A stretch of DNA of 64,000 nt from Acanthochlamys bracteata (lineage: Eukaryota; Streptophyta; Magnoliopsida; Pandanales; Velloziaceae), in contig CM034133.1 in NCBI GenBank assembly GCA_019914995.1, positions 7,892,495 through 7,956,494 of the forward strand, given 5' to 3'. The notes under the pieces are model-generated. The model was not told where the DNA came from, did not search any database, and was given only the letters and a program-made list of their open reading frames with translations. Positions 37,681 through 47,700 of this stretch are shown one piece after another; the stretch's first letter is position 1; each line of letters opens with the position of its first letter. The position numbers and the translations under genes were made by a program.

Positions 37681-38300
37681 CTGTTTTTGAACTAAGATTT
37701 TAAGAACTTTTAGGAGCATCCTTTGTATTTTCTTCTTGGGTAAGTACAGATGTTCAGAATCCAACGAAGAAATTTATCCGCCAATTCTGCGTACACTCAA
37801 AGCTTCTTCTGTGATGAAGAAATCAATGTTGAAGCTACCAATTAAGCAAGGCAAGATCTGTAGCCGTAGTTTGGAACCCTTGTACCGAGTTGGTCCTATG
37901 TCTCATTCATTTGGATACCTTTTGATTGCTTTTCTCTTGAAGTGCATGCCATGTTTGTTGATGTGCTTTCGTTTCTTTTTCATTCTTTCAAGGTAACAAC
38001 TACCCTCAAGATATCTCCAAAGCAAAATTATACCCTAACTCATTTCGAATCGGGTCAATTTATTTTAATAAGAAAAAGTGAACGTTTAAAAACATTTTCA
38101 AAATTGACGGGTATTCATGATATTATTTTATGTAGTTTTGGTTTTTGTCTATATATGAACTTTGAATTTGAGTCTTGCTCAAGTTTCGAACTTCTTCAAT
38201 GGTTGATTTTGCTTTTGGAGATATTTAAAAATGCTTAAAATGAAAGTTTATTTAAAAAAATTATTTTAAAAATTTTTAAAATATTTAATTTTTATTTAAA

Positions 38301-38302
<2 letters not shown>

Positions 38303-38331
<29 letters not shown>
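38303..38331. repeat. (TA)n microsatellite
   Basis: About 14 uninterrupted TA units inside AT-rich MITE-like sequence. Confidence 0.85.
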
Positions 38332-38740
38332 GTATACAATTTACTTATACTTTTAAAATTAAAAAAATTAAGATATTGTAAAAAATTTATAAAAAATATG
38401 AAAAATTATTTGGAATAAAAATTAGCACTCCCAAACACTTCCTTCGATATGCAATAGAAATATGCACCAATACATTAGAAAGAAAAATCTTAAATGTTAT
38501 ATTTAAAACTATTAGAATACTTTGCGGTTTCAGCCTGCATGTTAACTAGTTTTTCGATGGCGTATTGTATTGATAATCAACTTATCTATACTAAATTATG
38601 TACTATTTTAGAGAATGTTTGGAAGTACAGAAAATAAAATATTTCTGAAAATTATTTATTTTGAAATTTTTGTTAAACGAATTTGACCTTTTACTCATAA
38701 TATATATATATAGGATATGATAGAAGCACATGACATTGTT

Positions 38741-39107
38741 AGAGGCACATGATACACATGACGGCCAAAAGGGGTCGCAGAGAGATCCAAATTCAATTTC
38801 TACCGCTGTATTTGAAGAATCATGAGTTCAAAATATGTTGATAAAATTTTAGCTCAATCGTAATACGAACCAATCTCTATTGGAATTATTAATAACAATG
38901 ACATAAAATATTAAATTTGATAAAAGAAATATCTCTTTTTGTGTCACTTTAATCAAGAGTTCCGATGGAGGTCAGTTCGTATTCCGATTGAGTTAAAATT
39001 TTATCAATATGTTCTCAATTCACTATTATTTTTTATATCCAACCGTAAAGATTAGATTTGGATATCTCGCCAGCCATATTTGACCGACAAGTGCATCATG
39101 TGCCTCT
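38741..39107. mobile_element. Foldback element with very long inverted repeats
   Basis: The left arm starts 'agaggcacatgatacacatg' at 38741 and the right arm ends 'tcatgtgcctct' at 39107, its complement. Symmetry continues far inward: 'gttgataaaattttagctca' with 'atcgtaatacgaac' on the left matches the complement of 'gttcgtattccgattgag' and 'ttaaaattttatcaat' on the right. Each arm is about 170 bp with a centre of only about 20-30 bp, so almost the whole element can fold into one imperfect hairpin. The flanks are (TA)n tracts on both sides, compatible with a TA target site. No ORF is present. Confidence 0.8.
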
Positions 39108-40150
39108 AAAAATATATGTATTTTTATTCTATATATATATATATTATAACGTACAATTCACACCAAATTTTAAAAAAATAAATATATTATAGAAAGTTTA
39201 GTGAGAAATAAAAAATGAATTGAAATTGTGAAATGAAATAAAATATTTTAACAAAGATGTCTTTAATCATCCGATGAGATACTGAATAAAATAATTAGAA
39301 ATTAGTGGAATGTATAGTGTTATTATTAAAATTATTTATTGATGATTGTGACATATTGTTGATAAAAGTCGATCAATCTGATTGTTCATATGTCTCAATA
39401 AGTTTCTATTTAATTTTGCTTTCATCATTAGCCTGCGTTTGGCACTGCTTATCAAAAATAATTTTTAAATTTTTTTTTTTATATATTTTTAATATATATT
39501 TTATAAGTATTAAAAAAAATTATTTAGATAGTGTAGAAAAATTTTACAAAGTGAGATCTTTTTATTGCATATTTTTATTATTTTTTTGAAAGTAAAAAAA
39601 ATAGAGCTCATTTTAAAAAAAAGATAAAAATATTTTTTATTTCAGAAAAATTTTATTTTATAAGCACTACCAAACGCTCCTTGATTGACCAAGAACAATT
39701 ATCAAATTCTTATTAAAAAATTCTTGGTCAATAAATGTCTATGATATTTTCTATAGAATTTTTTTATAAATGTATCTGACGAAAATATGCAAACATATAC
39801 ATGTAGTCAACTCTTTAAACTGGCCATATCAACTCGTGAAGGGATTTAAAAGATTTGTTTTATTATCATTATTCTACAATGATAGCTAAATTTTTCTTTA
39901 AAACTTCAATCATATCAAATTTGGGATTGTTTGGGTATACTAAAAATAAGGTATACATATAAAAATTTAATGACATACAATTTATATATATTTTTCAAAT
40001 TAAAAAAAATATAAAAAATTTATTTAAAAATAAAAATTTGAAATAAAATAAATGGAAGTACCAAAAACTGAACAAAGTTTGTTTTATTTTTTTCAACATT
40101 ACATAGTCAACTAATTGCTTTTAGCAATAATAATAATAAAATTGGGGTAT
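39108..40150. other. AT-rich intergenic DNA around a family B MITE
   Basis: Apart from the family B element at 39431-39682, I see only AT-rich sequence with no gene. Fragments such as 'gattgtttgggtatacta' near 39925 resemble MITE ends. Confidence 0.4.
39431..39682. mobile_element. MITE-like element, family B copy 2
   Basis: The left end 'gcctgcgtttggcactgctt' pairs with the complement of the right end 'ataagcactaccaaacgctc'. It shares 'gtgtagaaaaattttacaaa', 'ctttttattgcatattttta' and 'ttattatttttttgaaa' blocks with the copy in the NAIP-type gene intron. Confidence 0.7.
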
Positions 40151-41250
40151 GCATATGGATGTCACACCCCACGCCCTGCCCAATCATAGAATACACAGTC
40201 GTCAGTCGTTCAGAATTGTTTACAAAAAATTACATTTTAAAAAATAAATTTTTAAAAAATATATAATTTTTTTTTATAAAATTTTTAAAAAATATATAAT
40301 ATTAAAAATTTTATAAAATATTAAAATAAAAATTGAGAAGCACTTTCGAACATCACGTAATCAACTCGACCACTCTTATATTACAAATTTGAAATGGGGT
40401 GCCGTTTTAACTGGTATTCATCTATCCTTTCATTACGAGTACTCAATCATAAGTTGTTGTACGATAAATTTACGAATATGCAAACTTTTCTTCATATTAC
40501 AGAGATATATGCCCTATGCATTGCACCCATTCATAATAAACGAGTACAGAATGTGTATAACCACTACCCTCATATAGTTCTTCAATAAACCTAACAGTAT
40601 TTGTCTCGTGCATGTAAACACCTATGTTCTAAATCTAGAGTGCATCCTCAAGAGTGAGTCATTCATATTTTTTCTCATCCGAATATCATATCGCGTACCA
40701 AATACGTCGATCGTTCCGAATTTCAGCCACTTGACTTCGAACATCGTTACTGCACACTATGAGTTAGCAATCAGAATCCAACTTGATCATATTTCTTACT
40801 CACACTATGCGAAAATAAGCTCATGTGAGTCACACTATTTTTACCTTCTCATCGCATTACTAATTAGAATTACAATATGCGCCGATTGCCTCGCCTGTCA
40901 CCGTTCTGTCGCGTTCAAGAGTCAACTATCAGAACTCAATTTGTTCCGAATTCTTGCTCACACTTTGGAAAAACCCATATGAATCACACTGCTCTTAACT
41001 TGCTCACCCACTGTCAGCGATGGCTACTATGTGTATCATATTCTCAATTAAATTCAGCTCTGATATCACTGTTGAGAGAATATAATATCGAATAAGTTAA
41101 TAAAAATAAGATACCTAAAAGATCCAATCCATACACTAAAAAGTTCAATCTAATTCAAAATTTTAAACTAATGGGTTATGAAACTTTCTAATATGTCAAT
41201 CCCATTTTTTATTTTATTTCTATTTAATATAGAACTAATCCACTCAATTT
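40151..41250. repeat. Dispersed repeat R3 ('gctctgata' unit)
   Basis: Begins near 'gatgtcacaccccacgccct' and ends with 'cagctctgatatcactgttg' followed by 'agagaatataat', 'aaaaagttcaatctaattca' and 'aaactttctaatatg'. The same phrase order recurs several times at 52640-54175. The ORFs at 40394-41095 are open by chance and overlap in different frames. It is probably an old retroelement-derived or satellite-like unit. Confidence 0.5.
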
Positions 41251-42600
41251 TAATCCAACACTAATTTTAGTAGCGTAGAAACAATAATAGTGCTCGAATG
41301 AATGATAGGCTAGCTAGTTAGGTCATGCCCAAAAGTAGCATAGGAGTCAGAAGAATGGTGTACGAGTGAAAAATTAATTAGTTAATTTGATAGTTTAATT
41401 AGCATCTCATCTTGAGTTAAATCAAATAGACCATAATTTGATGTAATTTATGTTTTTTTGTTAGTCCTATGTCATGCGATATATGCTAATTTTCGATGGT
41501 TGGCCAATTACTTTAGTACAAATATCCGATCCAACAATTATACACAGTTATTAGAATCTAGATGTGCGTACATAAGTGCCGCACATCGCTATGATAATAT
41601 AAAGTATGCCCGTCAATTTTGTTTGAGACCGACCATTCATTTTTCAATATTCTTAAAACATTTCCAAGAACTTGGGAATTCTCGTAGAAGTTTTATTTTT
41701 CAACTAAAGTCTAATTGGAAGATTTACTATTTAGACTTTAGTGCTTGCTAAAGATGTAGACATAAATTTTACATTAAATTCTTATGCATATAGCATATCC
41801 ATGTATATCCTTTTCTATCTCAAAATTTAAATACCTTTCATACCAGATAAGCACTTCTCCTCTTCTAATAAAACTTCTGCAATATCATTCGAAATTTTTG
41901 TAAAAATTTTAGAGTACAAAAAATTATATGTCTAACAATCTTTATATGTATAAAAGTTTCTTTCAGTTAAAAAAGGTCAAACATGTTTTCTAAAAAATTT
42001 CTAAAAATTTGTTATTCTAAAAAGCTTTAGTTTATAAGCATGTTAAGAAAATCCTAAAGAGGAATATTAAAAATATATGCTTGCATATTTAATCATATGC
42101 TCTTTTGTATAAGTTATTCGTCATGAAGAAAACTATAGGTAACATATTTAGTGAAACATTATGTAACAAACCATTATCGAAAACTAACAGTAGCTATCCA
42201 TGAAAACTTTGTTTTTTTGGTGTCTCACTTTCTTATTACAAACCAATGCTGTTGTAATAATAATGGCATGCATAATTGAAACTCAAACCCTATTTTATTT
42301 GTTAGAGAGCACACTCTTATTCATCTAGCTCATAAAAAAAAGCTTCTAATGTATAACGATATAATATGCACTATTTCGGAAGTATTTTTAAATTTTTTAA
42401 AACGAAAGATATTTTTATTCTATTATAAAAATAAGTTTTTTTATTTAAAATTAATAATAAAAATAAGTTATAATAAAATTTTATATCGTAAATTTTTTTT
42501 TTAATTTTTTAAAATTTTAAATATAATTTATAAAATATTATAAAAAATTTATTAACACGTAATATGAAATAGAGTTGTTAGAATGGTCCCAGACGCACTA
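41251..42600. other. Intergenic DNA, no supported gene
   Basis: A 97-codon ORF at 41458-41751 lies in less AT-rich sequence but has no recognisable domain. The stretch 42370-42600 is MITE-like A/T block sequence without clean ends. Confidence 0.35.
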
Positions 42601-42846
42601 GGCACCATTTGGAAGTGCATTTAGAAGTGTTTAATTTCAACTTTTTAGTTTAGATTTTATGATAATCTTCTATAAACTTTATAAAATTACAAAAATTTAG
42701 AAAAAATAAAACATATATAATATTGTAAGATATTTTTAGTTTATTTTTAATGTTTTTTAAAATAAAAAATAAAAAATAAAAAATTTTCATTAATATCTGT
42801 TATTTTAAAATAAAATTATTTTATAAGTAGTTCCAAAACGTCCCTT
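42601..42846. mobile_element. MITE-like element, family B copy 3 (diverged)
   Basis: The left end 'ggcaccatttggaagtgcat' pairs with the complement of the right end 'taagtagttccaaaacgtcc'. The interior is A/T-rich. Confidence 0.5.
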
Positions 42847-44360
42847 AAGATTCTGGAATTACTTTCTGATGGAATGAATAGCATTCAGATTAGGAATGAA
42901 TGAGTTGGTGATTATTTCATTGTTTCCACCGAATCACTGTGTTTGAGTCGCGTTCCAAAATAATATTTGGGAGATGGTTTTTGCTAAAATAAATTTTTAC
43001 TTCATTATATTATAATTTGTTACAGCTTACCAATATATATAAGTTTCGTTGGAACGTGACAATAATAGAGTGTTCACTTTTATAAAGATAACTACTCTCA
43101 AAAAAATTTATTATTAAAAGTAATCTTCAAAGAATATAAAAATTTATTTGAAAATAAAATTTTATAATAAAATAAGTCACTTACAAACGAAAAAAAGAAA
43201 CACATCCATAATGAAACTATTTCAAACAATTACCCTCTGAACCATTTGAGTTCCACTTGAGTCTAAAAAGTTATATTTTGGGTCATTCTCATAAATTATT
43301 TTGCGTATATTTCTAAGTTTTATAAAGAGATAGAGTTATGTTTAATTTATTAAAAAAATTAAGACGTCTTGTTTGGGTTGCAAATGTAGAATATTATTTA
43401 TAATATTTTATTTTTTAATTTTAAAAAATATGAATTTTGTACTTTGTAAATTTGGTATATATATATATTTTTAAACATAAAAGATATAATAATTTTGTGT
43501 TAAAAGAGAACTAATAAAATATTTTTAAAAAATTTATATTAGGAACGAGTCATAACTCATTTTTAAATTTTATTTTAAAAACTATTTTAAAATACTTATA
43601 AAAAGTAAATTTTTATAAAACTATTTATTAAATGTTACTCAATCTATTTTTAATATAAACATAAAAATATAAATTTTTATAAACTATTTGTACTTTTAAA
43701 ATTTTAAATAATAAGTACTAATTTTGAATAAAATATAGTTAGAATGTTAACCAACGTTACTTCAGGACTCAAAATACGTTTGAAAGTATTTATAAGATAG
43801 AATTTTTTAAAATAAAAAATATTTTTATTTTTTAAAATAAATTTTATTTTTTTATTTTTAAAAAATAATAATAATATATAATAAAAATATTTTATTACAT
43901 AAAATTTTTTTATATTTTTAAATTTTTAAATAAATTTTTTAAATATTTATAAAATATATATTAAAAATATAAAATAAAAAAATAAAAATATAGTTGAAAA
44001 AATAGAATCCCAAAATTCTACTCCGTTTTCAAACTTCTTCATTCCATCGATCTAATTTCAAAAGTTCAACAAGCAACAGTCAGAGAAGGGAAGACAAATT
44101 ACTTTTTACCAACGAACAAAAAAACAATTCTATCTCAAATCAAATTACACTACCTGTCCGTTCTTGACAAATCGTTCCAATCAATCAATTAACTCTCCTA
44201 AACCTCGAACCATCATCATTCATTCATATAACCGGCGGCGGATGAATTCACAACCGTCGATTAATCTCTTAAAATTAAATCTCAACCGGTCCCATCTCCA
44301 CATCCCTGAAATCGCAAATTGTCAAGCCAGAGACGTGCGTGAAGAAATCAAACGAAGTAG
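42847..44360. other. AT-rich intergenic DNA upstream of ALKBH10B
   Basis: The stretch 43080-44000 is mostly A/T homopolymer and MITE-like debris. From about 44030 the composition changes to mixed sequence, probably the proximal promoter of ALKBH10B. The 82-codon ORF at 44164-44412 overlaps this promoter and the start of the leader and is not supported. Confidence 0.4.
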
Positions 44361-44362
44361 CC

Positions 44363-44370
44363 TATATAAA
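44363..44370 (+). promoter_or_regulatory. TATA box of ALKBH10B
   Basis: TATATAAA in the context 'cctatataaacacg', 331 bp upstream of the ATG. If it is used, transcription starts near 44395-44400 and the leader is about 300 nt. Confidence 0.5.
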
Positions 44371-44467
44371 CACGAATACCCGTATATTCCTGATTCCCGC
44401 CACCTCCGGTAACTTTAACAACTCTTTCCCTTCATTCTTTCTCTCTCCCTCTGTGATCGCTATATAT

Positions 44468-44524
44468 ATGTACACACTCCTCGCTCTACTGTTAGTTACA
44501 ACCCCGGTTCGCGGATCCCGGTGA
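44468..44524 (+). CDS. Upstream ORF 1 in the ALKBH10B leader (18 codons)
   Basis: The ATG at 44468 opens a short frame beginning MYTLLALLLVTT and ending before the leader's second ATG. It lies within the predicted 5' UTR if the TATA box at 44363 is used. Its hydrophobic character is notable, but it may be coincidental. Function as a translation-attenuating uORF is inference. Confidence 0.3.
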   Translation: MYTLLALLLVTTPVRGSR

Positions 44525-44564
44525 CCTTAACCTTCTGCGATCAGCTCTCTCCCTTCTTCTCTAT

Positions 44565-44669
44565 ATGTACTCTTATTCCGTTCCTTACTTCTCTGTTTTC
44601 AGTTTTCATTCTGTTTTCCAAATTTTAAATTCATCAGTTCAATTTAACAGAGAGAGGATTTCAATTTGA
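44565..44669 (+). CDS. Upstream ORF 2 in the ALKBH10B leader (34 codons)
   Basis: The ATG at 44565 opens a 34-codon frame beginning MYSYSVPYFSVF that stops 31 bp before the main ATG. Ribosomes translating it would have to reinitiate over a very short distance. It depends on the start site assumed from the TATA box. Confidence 0.3.
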   Translation: MYSYSVPYFSVFSFHSVFQILNSSVQFNRERISI

Positions 44670-44700
44670 ATTCTGTGGCTTTCAGTGATTGAAAGTGAAG

Positions 44701-47700
44701 ATGGCGCCAGGGGGAGTGGTGGGGCCGGCGGCGATGGCGGCGGCAGCGGTTGTGCAGGAAGTGGCGGCGAAGGACGCGATCATAAATTGGTTCAAAGGAG
44801 AGTTTGCGGCGGCGAACGCGATCATCGACGCGTTGTGCGGGCATCTTTCGCAGGTTGGTTGTGCAGGGGAGTACGATGGCGTGTTCGCCGCCGTGCACAG
44901 GCGGAGATTGAACTGGATCCCCATTTTACATATGCAGAAGTACTACTCTGTTGCTGACGTGGCGGCTGAGCTCCGTCGCGTCGCCGCTGCCAGGAGTTTA
45001 ATCCCGGTGTGCTCTGTCGCTGCTGCTGATGTGGCGAAAGAAGAGAATTGCTGCAGTGGCGGGTGTAATGAAGGATGCGGTGAGCCGCCGGAGGCGGCGG
45101 CGGCGGCAACCGTAATGGGGAAAGTGGAGAGATCGGTTGATGAAGAATGCGTGGAAGAAATTGTGGTGGAAGTGGAGATGGAGAAGGAATCTTCTGAAGG
45201 AAACTCTTCGACGGATCTGAAGGTTCTCGAAGAAACTACTACTGTCGACGATGATGCTGGTCAGTAAAAATATTTCTTCAATCCATTTGTTTTTGCTCAT
45301 TGCCTGAATTTTTCTTTCATTCGTTTTCTTCAAAATTTTTAGTTTCTATTGTTTGGTTTTTTTGTTTGTTTGTTAGTTCTTTTATTGGGTTCTATTATAA
45401 CACTTACTAAAAGCTTGTTTATTGATCTACCAAACTCACAGACTAATTTTTAATACAAAATAACTAAACTTTTAAATTATTTTTATAAAAATTTATCTTT
45501 TAATTTACTTTAGAATTATTTTAATATAAATAAATATACTAACTATTTTTGTGTAATATTATTAATTATATTTTTTAATTTATTTCTAAAAATGAATATT
45601 TCAAGATAAATATGCAAAAAAGAATAGTTTTTACAGTATTTTTTAAAAAGAAAATTTCTGAAATAAAAGATCTTTTAAAAAATTTTAAAAGCAAATTTTA
45701 ATTTATAAAAAACAATAATTATAAAACTTTATCCTGTATATTTTTTATATTTTTAAAGTTTAAAAAAATTATATAAAAAATTATAAAACTTTTGATATGA
45801 AACGTAATTGAAAAATGTTGATAAGTAATACCAGCCCCTAAAATCCTTTTTTTCAGTTACATCCAAATTGCTTTTAATTGTAAATAATATTCTTCTGCAT
45901 ATATTGTCGTCATGAAACAAGCTCTTTATTTATGTTGTTAATTATTAAAATAGAAAATAAAATTTTAATTAGTTATAGTATCACCTTTTTTATTTATGAG
46001 CTTGAATATTTTTCTTATTTTCATTATATAAAATATTTATTTGAAATTTAGTTCTCGAGTTTGTAAACTGTTATAGATTCAACGGCTAGTCACCGGGTAT
46101 TCTGGTGATCTAATTATACTGGGTTAATTTTATTCTGTTACTAAAATAAACGAATGAATGATTCTTTAAACACGTGCCGCACGAGAACGACGGTGCCGCT
46201 ACTGGCCACATGAGATCAAGCGACAGTTGATTCAAGTTTTGTCGCCGCGCTTAGTTCTCTTTGAGCAGTTCGAGGGGCTCCGTCTATCCTCTACCTGCCA
46301 CGGATTCTGCAGCCATCTGACGTAATCAGATTGGCTGTACGAGAGATGTGTCTTATGATCAAGCTGGCAGTTTCGCATTCACTGGCCTTCTCAGTTCATT
46401 TTTGTTTTCATGTACCTGGACCGTTCACTGTCAAGAGTCGTCCGAAAATTGCTGAAAATAAACACTTTTATAAAATTTTAAACTAAATTTTAATTATTTA
46501 GTTTATATATATATATATATATTATTTTTTAAAAATTAAAATATTATAATTTTAGAAAAAAATTTTAAAATAAAATAATAAGCACGAGTACTCCCAACCG
46601 CAGTCTAGATAGATCGATGTTTTAGTGTTTTAGAGTTTTTTTTTTTGTTCTGAAAGTAAATTTTTTAAAAATAAGTTTATAAATAATGTTATTGAAGTGA
46701 GTTGAATTTATATTTTTTTGTAATTAAAAATAAATTAAAAGTAAAATTTTTATATTTTTTTATATTATTTGTGTTTGAAAATAAGATATTAAAGAAAAGT
46801 AAGTGAATTCTTCGGTAAAAAGAACACATCTATACTTTCACTAATTTAACATTGATAAAATAAAGAGTTATCTAGGAACTTTACTGCCAAAATATATTGG
46901 GGTCTGTAGTTGTGAATAGTTTGGTGGGGACTACGGTTGGTTGTGGAGATCGATTGACCACGTGCGCGTCGGCGGTTGAGACTCCGACTACGTGTGCTAT
47001 TTGATTGGTAGCTCCAGCTAAGCGTGTGACAAATTGACAACTTATGTTCTAGAATTCCACAAATTTTCTGCGTGCTATTTCTTTGTTCTTTAAACCAAAG
47101 GACCAGGGGAGCAAGTTCCCCCTTTTTTCTTCGTCGCATAATGTTAGCTCCCAAGAGAAGCTTCTCTTCTCTCCAGCTGGTGGTCATTCTCAGTCCTTTC
47201 TTCCACTTTTTAAATCATGATGATCTTAAAATGAACTGTTCCAATTGAACTAGCTTGAAGCTTATGCTCTCTTTTTGTGCAAAGAACTGTTTTTAATGAT
47301 TAAGTATGATATTGATCAATAATTACTGAATGGCCTACCGCTTGATTTAATTGAAAGTCACTGTTTGTGCTTTGCTTGTTTCAACTTAGAAGACTTTTGT
47401 TTTTTCCTTGAAAGCTATCACGCATGCATGTGACTAATGACCTTTTAATTATAAAAATGAAATATCTGGAACAGAAAGTCCGTGAGTCGGACCGATACCA
47501 ACCTCAGGCTGTTAATCACTCGTGAATACGATTCGCGGTGAACGTTTTATTCGATCGACAAGTTTCTAGGCAATGTGAGATCTCCGACTTGTTTGTGATT
47601 AGTGTGATGATTGATAGCACCACATTTGGTCTTCTCTTTAACAACAATCTGACTGCCCATGTGTTCATGCATGTGCCTTCAATTAGGTCAAGTTTGTCTA

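Larger units (their letters stand above)
36661..38740. other. Intergenic DNA with microsatellites and repeat R2
   Basis: Contains a compound (AAAT)n/(TA)n microsatellite at about 37003-37060, repeat R2 at 37375-37680 and a second (TA)n tract at 38303-38331. ORFs at 37736-37996 and 37942-38238 follow mixed-composition sequence but show no family or splice model. Confidence 0.4.

Noticed and set aside
37736..38238. Two ORFs of 86 and 98 codons
   Set aside because: No domain, no promoter or splice support. The second runs into MITE-like A/T sequence.
40394..41095. Overlapping ORFs of 64-124 codons
   Set aside because: They lie in a dispersed repeat (R3), overlap in different frames and contain no recognisable domain.
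44644..45333. Multiple ORFs around the first exon of ALKBH10B on both strands
   Set aside because: The GC-rich alanine codons of exon 1 keep other frames open. Only the frame starting at 44701 joins the conserved downstream exons.
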